Below, in pieces: positions 22,221 to 34,645 of a stretch of 64,000 nt of DNA. The stretch is from Rhizopus arrhizus (taxonomy: Eukaryota; Mucoromycota; Mucoromycetes; Mucorales; Rhizopodaceae). The position numbers were made by a program, and so were the translations under genes. The DNA lies in the NCBI GenBank assembly GCA_024220505.1, contig JAKZZE010000003.1:1426001-1490000 (forward strand). The letters run 5' to 3'. How positions within the stretch are numbered: the first letter of the stretch is position 1; every line of letters starts with the position of its first letter. The notes beneath the pieces were generated by a model, which ran no database searches, was not told the origin of the DNA, and saw only the letters and a list, made by a program, of their open reading frames with translations.

Positions 22221-23916
22221 ATGACAACCGAAGGAAAGACAGAATATTTTACAACCACGACTTATACCACGACCACAAGTACTATCACAGTACCAGGTCT
22301 AGAATCATCTCTTAGTGAAGATGATAAAAAGGCAATTCAAGAAGATACTGTTCTTGCAGCAACCATCGAATTAGATGAGAAATCTGAAATCGTTACTGCC
22401 AAAGCAGAATATGATGAAAATGGTAACCATATTAGCTTTACGAGATCTAAAGCAGAAAGTCGTATTGTGTATAAAATGGATTTCATTTTCGTTATGCCTT
22501 TTGTTGCGATCATCAATTTCTTACAGGTAAGTCAGGCAAAGAGAAGGGTGTATGATACGAAATTGATACATAAATAGTTCTTTGACAAAAGTGCTCTTAA
22601 TTATGCTGCTGCTATGGGTATCAAGACCTCAACTCACTTGACTGGTTCTCAATTCAGTTGGGTCGGATCTATCTTTTACCTTGGTTATTTACTCTTTCAA
22701 ATACCCAGTACCTTTTTAATTCAAAAGTTTCCTATTGGTAAATATGTTGGTGTCTTCATCTCCATCTGGGGCCTTGTCCTTCTTTTGACTTATAAGGTAA
22801 CCAATTTCTCTCAGTTGGCCGGCCTTCGTTTCCTTTTGGGTTTCTTCGAAGCTGGTATATACCCCAGTTGTGTGATGCTGATTAGTGCTCTTTATCGTCG
22901 ATCTGAGCAATCTAGCCGTATCGGTATTATCTACATCTGTAATGGTATCTCCATGATCTTGGGTGGTTTAATTAGTTATGGTATTGCCAAGTTAAACTCA
23001 CACGGCTTATTACCTTGGCAGTGGATCATGATCATCCTAGGTGCTGTCACCATTTTCTTTGGCTTTATTTGCTTCTTTTTCATGGTAGACAACCCTAAAG
23101 CCAAGGTTCTTCACTTGACTGCTGAGCAAGAAAAGATTGTGGATGAACGCAAGGCAGATAATGCTGTGGTTCAAACAAAACAATTCAAAATGTCACATAT
23201 CTATGAATCCTTGAGAGAATCTCGCTTCTATGCCATGAATCTCATCGCTTTACTTATCACCTTCCAAAACAGCGCTCTTAGTAACTTTAATACAACTATT
23301 ACTATGGGATTTGGTTTTACTGTAACATATTCTAAAGATATTTTTTTTTTTAGAATTTACACTAACATGTCCCCTTCTGTAGAGCTTACAAGCTATTTTG
23401 TTAACTATTCCATCCGGTGCTGGCACCTGTCTTTACATCCTTGTTGCCGTCTTCTTTAATCGTCGCTATGGTCAAACTCTCTACATTGCCTGTGTCTTCT
23501 TAGTATTGGCCATCCTTGGTCTCATCCTGCTTATCGTAATTCCCACATTCAAGGTTAAATTAGTCGGTCTTGTCATGGTATGGGGATACTGCGCCACATT
23601 TGTGATGCTCTTGACAGCCATTGCCAATAATGTCACTGGATATACCAAAAAGATCTTTTACAATTGCTCATTAATGATCTTTTATACTTTGGGTAACTTT
23701 ATTGGTCCCTTCATGATGGTGGAGTCTCAAGCACCTCTATATGTGGGTGGTATGATTGGCTATATAGTTTCTAATGCACTCTGCATTGTCCTCTTTTTGT
23801 ATATCAGATGGGTCATGGTCAAGAATAACCGTGAACGTCTTGCTAATCCAGTCAAGATTGAAGTGGTGGAAGATATGACTGATGTTGAAAACAAAAACTT
23901 TATCTATCGTATTTAG
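22221..23916 (+). CDS. MFS permease, allantoate/vitamin (DAL5/TNA1) family
   Basis: Spliced as join(22221..22526,22578..23321,23383..23916), 527 aa, twelve predicted membrane helices. A hydrophilic Thr/Glu-rich N-terminus of about 85 residues precedes helix 1 (MDFIFVMPFVAIINFLQ). Family motifs follow: DKSALNYAAAMG, the FLLGFFEAGIYPS helix, and after the central loop NNVTGYTKKIFYN. These are typical of the anion:cation symporter family that includes yeast Dal5 (allantoate), Tna1 (nicotinate), Fen2 (pantothenate) and Vht1 (biotin); the substrate cannot be read from sequence. The gene has a close paralog at 29643 with the same orientation, and both shared introns fall at identical protein positions (after FLQ and before the SLQ/QLQ helix). 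Confidence 0.9.
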
Positions 23917-26834
23917 TTTAGTCTTACACATTTGCATGCATACTATGTGTTTCTCTACTTTCTTATATATTAGACATATATATATATATACTCTCATACT
24001 AATGATCTTTACATAAAAAATAATTCTCTCACTTTGATGCTTCTTCTTAGTTTTGCGTATTACACAAAAAGTCATATAAAACCTTGTGTTTTAGAAACAC
24101 AAATCGGCAATCAAAGTGATATGCACGAGTTTGCCGGATTCATTCATTTAGGTTTTCTTGTGTAAAACCTATATAATCTCACTAAAAGAAAAATAAGAAA
24201 GCGAAGCCTAAGAATATTGCTTGTAAAATTTCCTGTACAATTTTTGAAGGAAGACGAGATGTCAAAAAAAAAAATCAAAAGAACAATGTGTAACCAGAAG
24301 CTGTTGTGCTTTTTTGATAAATGGGAAACATGCATAATTCGAAAGTGGTGAGTTTAGCCCATCTATACATACTTTTTGCGAAAAAGAGTTAAATTAGCTG
24401 CGTACTAGATCTATCTTGATGATATCGGAATAGATAATATGAAGATTTCAGAGAGTTTATGACTCAGAATTACAAAGATTTTACTATTAGAGCTATACAA
24501 GTAGACAGTTACATGAAGTATTTTAACTTGGAAATGAAACCATTTGTATTTTTGTTAAAAAAATAATTTCAAATTTTACAAAATAGTTTGCTTATGAACT
24601 TTGTACATGTTTTTTAAGAAATTTTTTTTAGTTTGCCTTGTTAGGGCTATGATTAACGCTATGATCACATTCATCTAAAACTACTATAGTGTCTTTTTGC
24701 ATATTTATTATTTATCAAAAGAATGAAGATAGTAAACGGCAATATAATTAAATGTATTTGTTATTACAAAATTCGGTACATATCATTATGAAAGATATCA
24801 CTTGTCGTATTTACCTTAATGATTTCCTTAATGTCGTGTGAGTTCACTCAAAAGATTCTTAAACTATAACTTGACTGTACATGGTACATAGCACAAAGTG
24901 CTATGTACAATAAACAGCTCACATAATTTATACCGTACTACCTCGGACCCTAAACCACATAATTATATTCTAAAACATAGTTTGCATTGAACATGCTCTC
25001 TCTCTCTCTCTCTTTCGTCCTTATTCAATAAAGAGGTTCAAGAGACTCGCCAATTGTTTGACTTATTTCTTAGTTTTATTAATCAAGCTATATTAATACG
25101 CCTATTCTACATCATTTCTTGTATAAGATAACTGTTTTTAATCATAAGTTATTGAAATGGTTAAACATATATATTGCCAGATAATGACAAAATATGTTGA
25201 AATCAGAAAGACAGAGATCATCATTACAGCTATAGCAAACAGTCAAACCATTCTTACAAGATTCGATGGTATGACAGATTAATAAACTAGTGCAAACATA
25301 TCATATTTAATTATATGCAATCCTAATTTATTTATGAGTGCATTCATTACTATTTCTATAATTAAGCTTCTAGTAGCAATTATACGAGATATGAGGGTCT
25401 ATTGAAAATATAATGATGAATTTGATAGTCATTTTGACTGTTAAGATAAAATATCTGAATTAAATGAAAAAATTTTCGGCCAGTGTCTTTTTAAAGGAAA
25501 TACTTTTACTAGGTTATCAATCTAACTGAGCTTCTCAATCCAAACCTATATTAGATTGTTATGGTTATTTAATCCCAAGTTGACTAACAAAAAGAGAAAA
25601 TGCTGGAGAAGCAAATTTGTCTTCAATAGCTTACGACGAAGTCCTTGTTAGTTTAACAACTATATCTACTCATCATGTTATCAAATATGATCATATCCTT
25701 GTCGACAATTATGGATAGGCTAAGCTGAATAACGATAGATATTATAACTTTGAAGCCAAAATTAGACAAGATACACATCCCTCCAACTAGAGAGTATACT
25801 TTATCATACTAACACATTGAAAATTACAAAGAAAAAGTGTCAGTAAATTGATATATTTTGAATATGGCCATATTATAGACTCAACATAAAACCCTTCTTG
25901 CATTGAATGTATCGCACACAGCAAGCTGTATGAGAAGAAGTTGTAAGAGTGTTTATAAGGACTTATAATACAAACACCTTTAACCAAAGGTCTATTGATC
26001 ATAGAACCAGGTGTTTCTATACATAACTGTACCCAATACACTAGTATACTATGTTATCAACCTGGACAGCATCATATATGTGTTCAAGTATAATTAAAAT
26101 ACACATTGTTTTTCTTTGCAAACTTGATTCTTTGTTTAACCATCACTCTTGAATTAGATATAGTTTATTAGTATTTTCAATATTCGGTAGCATAACCAAA
26201 AAGAGCGTGAGATAGTTTGGTGTTCATTGCTTACCAATAAAAAGGCTACTATTTACACAAACAAGCACATGTCTTGTGAGGGTACACAAGTCATATAAAA
26301 TGAACACACCTTGAAAACTTTAATACTGTATCCATGAGTAAGGTTTCACTATTAAGCTGGCATGAAGGAAGTATGCTTTGAGTACTCACCTAGGGCTCTA
26401 AAGGGAAAGAGAGAGGGAGCATTGGAGGCAAATTTGATCGCACATGATGGTCTTACATATGATCTGCACACAAATACACTTTGCAAATGAAGTTAATAAT
26501 GATAGAAAGAAAATAAATAGTAAGGTTGATAGATGGACATTATGTGTAGTTAAACAACTTCAGTGATTCACAAATAGGTTCCAATAAGTATAGGAATAAA
26601 TGTAATATAGTAAAGAGCTATTTTTTTTTTTTAAGGAAAACCAGACATTCAGTGTCCATAGGTTGATACTTCATTTCAATAAGTTTAGTATACACATTAA
26701 ATTTGTCTGTCGCGCTTTATCAACAACATAGAAGCTGACACAATAAACAAGGTTTCAATCTATCCTGATGTACAAATATTGCTATCAGTCACAGCTTTGC
26801 TAGTTTTATGGACTGTTTTTGCCAGACTATAAGC

Positions 26835-26863
26835 AAAAAAAAAAAAAAAAAAAAAAAAATGCA
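26835..26863 (+). repeat. poly-A tract, 29 bases
   Basis: Uninterrupted A run in the gene-poor stretch between the MFS paralogs; no element could be attached to it. Confidence 0.75.
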
Positions 26864-27871
26864 CTGGTTGCTGACGATAGATTATCATCGTTTCAACGCT
26901 GCTGCTTGTAGTCATAAAATCAATTCGATATTTACAAAGGCTATAATACCCTCATGAATAAATATTAGTATGTACTGAGATTTATTTCCAAATTTGATAT
27001 CTATATCCTGCACGGATAAACAAGTATTGATCCCTCTTGGTTATAGAATGTTCTGGATTGTCACTGATAGTTTGTACATAAACAGCCTGCGATGTGAGGC
27101 TGAAAACAGATGAATGAATTCGACTAGACTTCCCATGATGATAAACTGCCATCAATCCTCTACAATCAGGCCAAAGACCCCTAAATTGACTACCTCGAAA
27201 TACTAACCAGTATTTATTTACTTGGTTTCCTTCTTACTCTTTTCCTTTCATTTCTACCCTTAATCCCAAAAGAGACCCAGCTTCTTTTTATTCTTTCTTT
27301 TGATCTGGAGTAGACAAAACAATATACGCAAGACATCATGCGCTCACTGCGGTCTTGTAAAATTGCTTTGTATTAAATGAGTGATTTAGTGCCAATTCTA
27401 TTTACATATATTGGAGTGTAATACATAGTAAGCAATTCATTTGACAATAGACAGTCAATAATGATATGCTTACTCCTTCACAATTCCTAATCTCACTATG
27501 CAACAATTGTATATATAATGCAGACTTGGTCCATGCGCATGCTTCAAGTGTATTATTGACTACATCAATCATCATGGTAAGAGCATCAGCAATAATCTAA
27601 AGAAAAATTAAAAAATACACAAAGACAGTAATAAGCATGTAAATTTACCTCAAGATTTAATGAATGCAGTAATTATTTATGGTAGTATGCCTTTTAATTT
27701 GGGTACATTTGCTTACTTTTAAAAAATTGCCTTGGGAAATAATTATTCATTTGACTATCTATATGGTTCTGAAGAAGAGACCAATGAAATAGTCCACGGG
27801 CTAGTTGTTGAAAACAAATACTAATGGAATAAACAATAAAGGATTTCAAGTAAGTCAGTTTAACTTATTTA

Positions 27872-27874
<3 letters not shown>

Positions 27875-27911
<37 letters not shown>
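27875..27911 (+). repeat. poly-T tract, 37 bases
   Basis: Uninterrupted T run; if it is a retroposon tail the element would lie on the minus strand to its left, but no coding sequence is seen there. Confidence 0.75.
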
Positions 27912-27914
<3 letters not shown>

Positions 27915-29642
27915 GATCTAGAACATTAAAGAATTTATTGTTTTGGTATTCCAGTTGTTGGCAAAAGGGGAAGGGAAAATTCTCACTTTTATTATAAAGA
28001 TATCTTTATATTAAACAATCTATACAGCTATTTTAAGCTATAACTGGAGCATGCTACCTAGCCCTTGACAAAGGATTTCTATCTCTCTCGGTATTCATCA
28101 AAATATGCTGACTATGGTTTATTGGGGTTTTGATTGGCTATTGGTTCATCTTTCTGAATCAATGCCACATATTCATAAACATGCACAGTGCAAAATTAAT
28201 GGTGACGATGTTGTATGATATATCGACTAATCATATTTCTCATCGACGGACTTTAATAAAGCGATGTTTTGAACAGAAATGAATCATTTGTTTTCATTGT
28301 TCAAATGATTCGCTTTGTACTATTCATTTTAACAAGTGTATCTGTATTAATACCAATTGTAAATGTGACTCTTAATTATTATGTGGGAGGATATGTAGAA
28401 GCTTATATGCCAAATCATCTTTTCTAAGCTCCTTTTTTTTGCTGTTATGATTGTTTGATTAAAAATAAAAAGATTGACTTGTTGGCTCCTTTGAAATTCA
28501 AGCCAGGCAGAAATTGTGAGGGTAGTGAGTAAGGAATCCGAAATACCGGTTGAAAAGGAATATAATTACCGAGCTCATCAAAGATTCATAGACTGATAAA
28601 AAGGTCTAGTAAAATTAAATAGTAATGAACTGTGAAGAATAACAATGATAAAGTGTCCAAATAAAATATGGATAGGAAAGAGAGACTGTGATTAATATAT
28701 ATAATGAGATATATTTATAAACAGAGGATGCTGTGCACCCTGTATTCATTTTATAACTATGCACCACGTTAAAAAAACATTGTATTACAAATGACGGGCA
28801 AAATGATATTTTAATCCGAGATCAATGATTCTGATTTGATAATATCATTTCTTTACTATTTCGTGTATAACATAATTATATAGAAATCATTCGATTTCAT
28901 GCATTTAATTAATCATATTAACTTTATACACACACTCTTCCTCTTTCTCTTTCTATGTCTCTTTCTTGATTAATTTATAAAAAAAAGTCAAAGCTATTTT
29001 TCTTATGTTATAAAAAAAAGTAGCTGTGAATGAAATGAGAGTGAATTTAGTATGATTTATTTAGAAAAGAGAAAGCGAATCAAGCAATAAAAATGAAGCT
29101 TAAGCCAAGGGGTGAGGGGTCCAACCTAACCTGGGCCTGAGATCCTAAAATAAACTCGTGCAGATGACTTCGATCGCCGATTGTGCCCAGGTTATGCAAA
29201 GGGTGGTTTGTACCACCACGATCTGGGAACACACGTCAAAAAACTTATCATTCTTTAATTTCAGGTTAAACTCCGAATACAAAGGGCATATGCAAAGATA
29301 CATTATTCCTATATTTGTTTTAGTCCAAGTACATTTACAGACTAAAACTCTATCTTAACAATAAAAAAAAATGTCAACAATAGAAATTATAAAATCCTTT
29401 TTCTCTCGCACGCTGAAACAAAAAAAAAAAAAGAGGAGACAATAAATCTGTATTTTTACTTCATTTAGAATAGTAATGGAAAGGAGAGGTTACAGTAAAT
29501 TTTATAAAAACAAATTTCTTTTCAGTCTCCACCCTCTGTAATTTAAAATAAAAACTTTTTTTTTGTAAGTGATGTTCTTCTTTTACTTTTTAAATTATAA
29601 GCTAGCATCCAATATCTCCTAAAGGAGTACATTACATAATAA

Positions 29643-31432
29643 ATGAATAACATGGATCCTGCTAATGATAAGTTTGCTTCACTAAATTATCGTTATATGG
29701 ATGATAGCGTGTACGACCGTCACCAATCACCAGCATTGGAGCTTGAGACTACTTACAGTGATAAAAATTGGCAATATGCACGAAACAGAGAAGATATATT
29801 CAGTGTAGCAGCCGATTTAAAAGAGCTGGATTATTCTGAAGAAGAAAAAGCACTGGTGAGAAAAATTGATTTCTTGGTTTTACCCATCATTTGTACTCTT
29901 GATTTCTTACAAGTAAATACACATCCAACTGCATCTGATTTAAATTCTAATCATTTTAAGTATAGTTCTTTGATAAATCAACTATCAACTACGCTGCTTT
30001 AATGTCATTTAAACAAGATTTAAATCTTGTTGGCTCACAATTTAGTTTACTTGGATCCATTTTTTACTTGGGTTACTTTCTTTTCCAAGTAAAGTAGAGA
30101 CAATTGCTAACAACTACACGATTGTTAACCTATCTACATAGTTACCCAACAATTATCTTTTACAACGTGTTCCTGTCGGAAAATATATTGGTATTCTTGT
30201 TATTCTTTGGGGCATCGTTTTACTTTGCACAGCGTTTGGAACAAACTTTTCTCAAGTGGCTGCCTTGCGTTTCTTGCTTGGATTTTTTGAAGCAGGCATT
30301 TATCCTTCCTTGACACTGTTGATCAGTACATTTTACAGACGATCTGAACAAGTAGTCAGACTCGGCGCTTTCTGGATTTGTAACGGACTTGCTTTATTCA
30401 TTGGTGGTATTGTCGCTTATGGTATCGGACATTTAACAAATGCTGGTGGGTTGAAATCATGGCAATGGTAAGAGACATAGCGTCGTACAAGTAACCTTAT
30501 ATCCAACCCTCATATCATCTAGGCTCATGATCATTCTTGGTGGGGTGACTGTCTTGATGGGCATCTTCTCATTTTTCTTTTTAATTGATTCACCCAAATC
30601 ATCCGCATTAGGACTTAATGCTGAACAAGAATTGTTGGTTGAAGAAAGAACAAAAGATAATGCAACTGTTCGTACAACTGAAATTAAAAAGGAACAAATC
30701 TGGGAAGCTCTCAAGGAAGTTCGATTCTGGTGTTTTTGTTTTTCATGTTTATTGATCAATCTTCAAAATGGTGCTCTGACTATTTATAATGGACAGATTA
30801 CTGCAAGCTTTGGTTTTAATGTAAAATATCAAATGTGTTCATTAGATCATCATACAAACTCACCTTTAATTTGTTAGCAATTGCAATCCACTTTATTAAC
30901 CGCAGGCGCTGGTGGCTCTACTATTCTTTTCATTCTTATTGGCATCTTTTGTGTACGACGATTCCAACAAACACTCTATACAGCTTGCGGCCTAACCGTC
31001 ATCAACATCATCGGCTTGATCTTATTGCTCGTCATTCCAGTCACCAAAGCAAAACTACTTGGGTTCTACATGGCCTGGTCCTATGTGAGTGTCTACGTGT
31101 TAATGGTCACTTGCATCTCAAATAATGTGACTGGTTACACGAAAAAGATCTTTTACAATGGTGTACTCATGCTCTTCTATACTATCGGTAACTTTGTGGG
31201 CCCTCTCATGATGGTTAACCCTCCTTATATTGAAGGTATGTTGGGTTATCTTGTAGCCAACTGCGTGGTTGTCGTACTCTTTTTAGTGGCCCGTTGGAGA
31301 ATGGCGGTTGTGAACCGTAGAAGATTATTATTGATGGGACATACTTCAAATACAACTGTGGTTGACTCTTGTACATATGTTCAAGAAGACATTAGTGATG
31401 AACAAGACCAGTCTTTTATTTACATTTTATAA
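29643..31432 (+). CDS. MFS permease, allantoate/vitamin (DAL5/TNA1) family, paralog
   Basis: Spliced as join(29643..29912,29966..30088,30142..30467,30523..30820,30878..31432), 523 aa. It has twelve predicted helices and the same motif series as the gene at 22221: DKSTINYAALM, LRFLLGFFEAGIYPS, YRRSEQ, NNVTGYTKKIFYNG. Two of its four introns are shared with that paralog; the other two (after GYFLFQ and inside SWQW) are found only here. Because those sites are uninterrupted in the paralog, one copy gained or the other lost them. The tail ends DEQDQSFIYIL, like DVENKNFIYRI in the paralog, suggesting a conserved C-terminal trafficking motif. Substrate unknown within the small organic anion/vitamin range of the family. 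Confidence 0.9.
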
Positions 31433-32540
31433 TCATTATTATTGTTATTATTTCTATACATATAAAAAATTAGTAATTTCTCTTTCTATTTTGATTCATG
31501 GCATATTTTTTGTTTTTCAATTACTCCACAACTCCAATCAAGATAAACATCCTATTCGTTTATTTACAAACAGGCACAAGATGCGCCATCGGATTGACAC
31601 ATTTCTTAGTCACCACTTTATACTTACGCTCACTGAGCTTATGGTTCCTCTTTGCTTGTTTGCGATCTCATTAAAGACAACAGATAAAGCAGCTTTATAT
31701 AATAGAAGATGGTTGAAAATGTTTATAAAATGCTTTCAAGTCTTTAATATGCTTCAATATCACCACTTTGAATAGAGAATTTATACTGATTCATTAGAAA
31801 GAATAAAAGATAAATGAATAATTGCCATAATCCTAAGGCTTTGTCGATTGCATTATTATTGAAGGTTGATATACTATTAAATATATATAAATATGTGTGT
31901 ATGTGTGGTGTGTATACAAATAAGATAATTCATTCTTTAATATTGTATTGATCTGCTAATACCCTTATTACTTTCATTTGAAAACATGCTACTCAATAAG
32001 AATGAGCTTCTTTTACATTAAATAAACTACAATCACTTTGTTTCATCTTTTGCATATGTGAAAAAGGAGACAGTAAGCTAAAGATAAAATACAGAACTAC
32101 GCTGACCAATGGTCATGTGAGGATATCATACATTTAAATAAAGGCTTGACAGCCGAAGAAATTTCAATTCTAGTCAATACTTTATTAACAATAAAAAAAA
32201 AAGCTCGGTTAAAAGGGAGAAATTATCTTGGCAGCAGTCAAGTAGTTCTTCAAGGAACATCTCTAGAATGAGACTTTTTTTTTAAAAATGTGTTGTTCTA
32301 ACACATAAAAATCACACCCAAAATCAAGATATGTATGCAATGAGCAGCAAGACATGTCTTCAAATAACAACACAACATGAGCAGTGAGAATAAAAAAATT
32401 GAACAATGATCACAATAATGACGCAAACCAAGCCTTTTAGGTGGTACTACCGGAGTTTTCTTTTCATTTTTTTTTCTTAGAAAAAAAAAAAAGGTCAAAG
32501 TTGCGTTTCTTTTTTCAATTTTTACAACTTTTTGACAAGA
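31433..32540. other. intergenic, nothing recognised
   Basis: Long 3' flank of the second MFS gene and 5' flank of TVP18. Frames in it (31362-31775 and 32298-32591) are out of frame with, or opposite to, real genes and T-rich. Confidence 0.5.
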
Positions 32541-33409
32541 ATGGGTGTCTTTGACGAAATTAAATCTAAAAACTTTTCTCTTTATGGACAATGGTAAGTA
32601 AGTAGGATTATAAGTGAATATTGACTAAAGAGGTTTGTTTACAATGATTTAGGCTCGGTATTATTTCTATAATTTGTAAGTATTGTTTTTTTTCCTGAGC
32701 CAAAGTAAACCGTACAACTTTTATTTATTTGAAACAGTATTGATTGCTTTGGGTATTGTGGGCTTTATGCAACATGTTGTATTTAGTATTGTTGGATGGT
32801 ATGTTTTTTTTTTTATATAAAAAAAGGCGCGAGCAGAATAAACTAATACAGTAAAAAAAAGGGTGATTGCATTCATTTTAATCGGTATCGAAGTTCCATT
32901 ATGTTTAAAGGTAAGACTGAGGACTAAAAAAAAGAATGATGCATTAAATTATTATCTGTTAGCTTTGTCCAACAAGCCCTAAATTGTAAGTGAAATTATA
33001 AAGATAGGTAAAAGATGATTAACAGGTTTGTAGCGACTCGTTTATTGCTTATTTTGAAAACTGTTATTTCCGTGCTTTAATATATTTAGCGTAAGTTTAT
33101 GAGGCATAAAAGCAGCTTTATAAATAATAATGGCAACAATAGATTTGCTGTGGTCATGTTCCTTTCTAATCTATTAAACGTCGGTCCATTAATTGCTACT
33201 GGTGTTTCTCTTTTACTGGCTGCTATTTGCTACGGTAACACACGCTTATTTTAATATAAAATGCATGAATTAATCTATTTTAAAGGTATCGCTGCCTTTA
33301 GTGGACAAGCATTTGCTAGTTCAAGGTAATAAATAAAGAAAAATGAGTCATGTTATACTCACCTGTTTATAGAATATTGGGAGGAACTGGTGTTGATAAT
33401 GTTGTATAA
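32541..33409 (+). CDS. TVP18: Golgi membrane protein TVP18
   Basis: Nine short exons: join(32541..32593,32653..32675,32738..32798,32862..32910,32963..32985,33034..33090,33143..33234,33286..33325,33373..33409), 144 aa. The protein begins MGVFDEIKSKNFSLYGQWLG and has four predicted membrane helices. Between helices 2 and 3 lies the family's conserved IEVPLCLKLCPTSPKF loop, matching yeast Tvp18 (IEIPFLLKICP) and animal Flower/CALFL proteins. Tvp18 is a small late-Golgi membrane protein with roles in vesicle trafficking. Two exons are only 23 nt. The acceptor at 33033 (TTTGTAG) rather than 33025 is required by frame. None of these exons exceeds 92 nt, so automatic annotation may well miss the gene. 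Confidence 0.88.
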
Positions 33410-33488
33410 ATAAGGAAAATAACAAAATAATAAATAACCATATTCTGCAAGTTAGAACACAACATATTCTTACATAAAAAAGCCTTTT

Positions 33489-33521
33489 TTTTTCTTTCTT
33501 TCTTTCTTTCTTTCTTTCTTT
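33489..33521 (+). repeat. TTTC microsatellite
   Basis: About eight TTTC units, immediately upstream of the tropomyosin-like gene; such CT tracts are common in leaders here. Confidence 0.8.
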
Positions 33522-33527
33522 ATAAAA

Positions 33528-33999
33528 ATGGAGAAATTTAAAGAAGTACAGTCATAAAATACATTATTGTCCTGATAACTAACATTAACAAAAGAAATTA
33601 AACTCGCTTCGAACTGAAGCTGAAACTGCTACTATTCTTGGTGATGGTTTTGCAAATAAAATCAAACAACTCGAAGAAGAAAATATTCAAAAGGAACATG
33701 AGATTACTTCTTTTAAAGTAAAAAATGAACGCTTAGAAGCTAGGTTGAAGAGAATCGAAGATGAGTTAATTCAAGTAAACTTAAAGTAAGTTACAAAGAG
33801 AGAAATGAAAGGGAAAGTGCTGAGCATTAAAGTTAGATCTCAAGAATCAAATAAAAAATCTGAGGATTTAGAAAAGCATGTTACTGATCTTGAACAAGAA
33901 TTAGAAAATGCCGAGAAAAAAAATGATGAATTAAAGGAAATGAATAAGATGATTAAAGAAGAGCTTGAGGAGTTTGTTCGCCAACTAGAGATTGCTTAA
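33528..33999 (+). pseudogene. tropomyosin-like coiled-coil protein, damaged
   Basis: Exon 1 is only MEKFKE (33528..33545), followed by a 49-nt intron with a CTAAC branch site, then KLNSLRTEAETATILGDG (from 33595). This six-codon first exon is the arrangement of fungal tropomyosins (MDKIKEKLNSLR...). The rest is a heptad coiled coil that ends at 33999. In the middle an in-frame TAA stands at 33787-33789. Reading the next frame from there gives YKERNERESAEH, which is what tropomyosin should have, and a further one-base shift near 33829 restores the original frame. So about five extra bases near 33786 and one near 33829 appear to compensate. Either a 39-nt intron (33786-33824, GTAAGT...GAG) hides the stop, or this is a recent pseudogene of actin-filament-binding tropomyosin. 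Confidence 0.6.
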
Positions 34000-34645
34000 G
34001 CTGGGATTGAATGTACATGTAAACGAATGATGTTCAGGATCAATGATATGATGATCTCCATAAAAAAAAAAAATAAAAATAAAACAACGCTGCTTCCATT
34101 ACCAACTTGGGAGGTTATTTTGTAAAGTGAAGCCTTTTTCTGTGCATTGCTACTTTATTTTTTGATATATGCTCAATCAATATATAGATACAATTAGCTT
34201 GAATATTTGAAAGATTATGTTGAGCTTCAGAGTGGTATTGATTGTTCATCTTCTTGGAAGAAAAAAAGATGGAACCAGAGAAAAGTACAATTGAATTAGT
34301 GTAAGGCCGTAGATAGATCAATGAAAGAACTGCAAACTGTATTTGAAAGGATCGCAAAATAAAAGTCAACATAAACGCAAGCTGGTCATTAAATTACCCG
34401 TAATTCATTTTATTAAACCGCAAATTGGTACTAGAGGTATAATAAAGCATCTGCAATCCTATATAACCGGATTCTTTTTTCTAAACAATAGCAAAAAAGA
34501 AACTTTCTAGTTTTTACTAGAGAGAGGCATGTACTTCCTTAACATTTGGATATGACGTCAATTCCAAGATAATTTAATTACCATTTTTACAATTTCGCTT
34601 TTTTTTTTTTTTATTTTTTTATTTTTTTTTGCTTAATTTATAATA
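34000..34645. other. intergenic with a transposon end relic
   Basis: Non-coding. Apart from the relic at 34087-34122, there is a T-rich leader (34600-34645) for the DUF202 gene. Confidence 0.45.
34087..34122 (+). repeat. short transposon terminus relic
   Basis: The sequence GCTTCCATTACCAACTTGGG then AGGTTATTTTGTA matches the ends at 3651 (GGTTCCATTACCAGTTTGTG) and 19695. Only about 35 bases remain. Confidence 0.4.

Larger units (their letters stand above)
23917..29642. other. long gene-poor, AT-rich region between MFS paralogs
   Basis: 5.7 kb with no credible gene. Landmarks: a CT repeat at about 24994-25013; an A tract at 26835-26863 and a T tract at 27875-27911; a 10-bp inverted repeat GAATCATTTG / CAAATGATTC at 28281-28311; a 40-codon frame at 28305-28427 (MIRFVLFILTSVSVLIPIVN...) that looks like a signal peptide plus a short tail but has no support; and a more GC-rich patch at 29100-29240. 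The frame at 25787-26041 (minus) is not similar to anything I know. It is probably old transposon sequence. Confidence 0.45.

Noticed and set aside
29100..29240. GC-richer patch as a structured RNA
   Set aside because: No cloverleaf or known RNA motif could be drawn, and the frame through it is short.
30835..31125. 96-codon frame inside the second MFS gene
   Set aside because: Out-of-frame shadow of the fifth exon.
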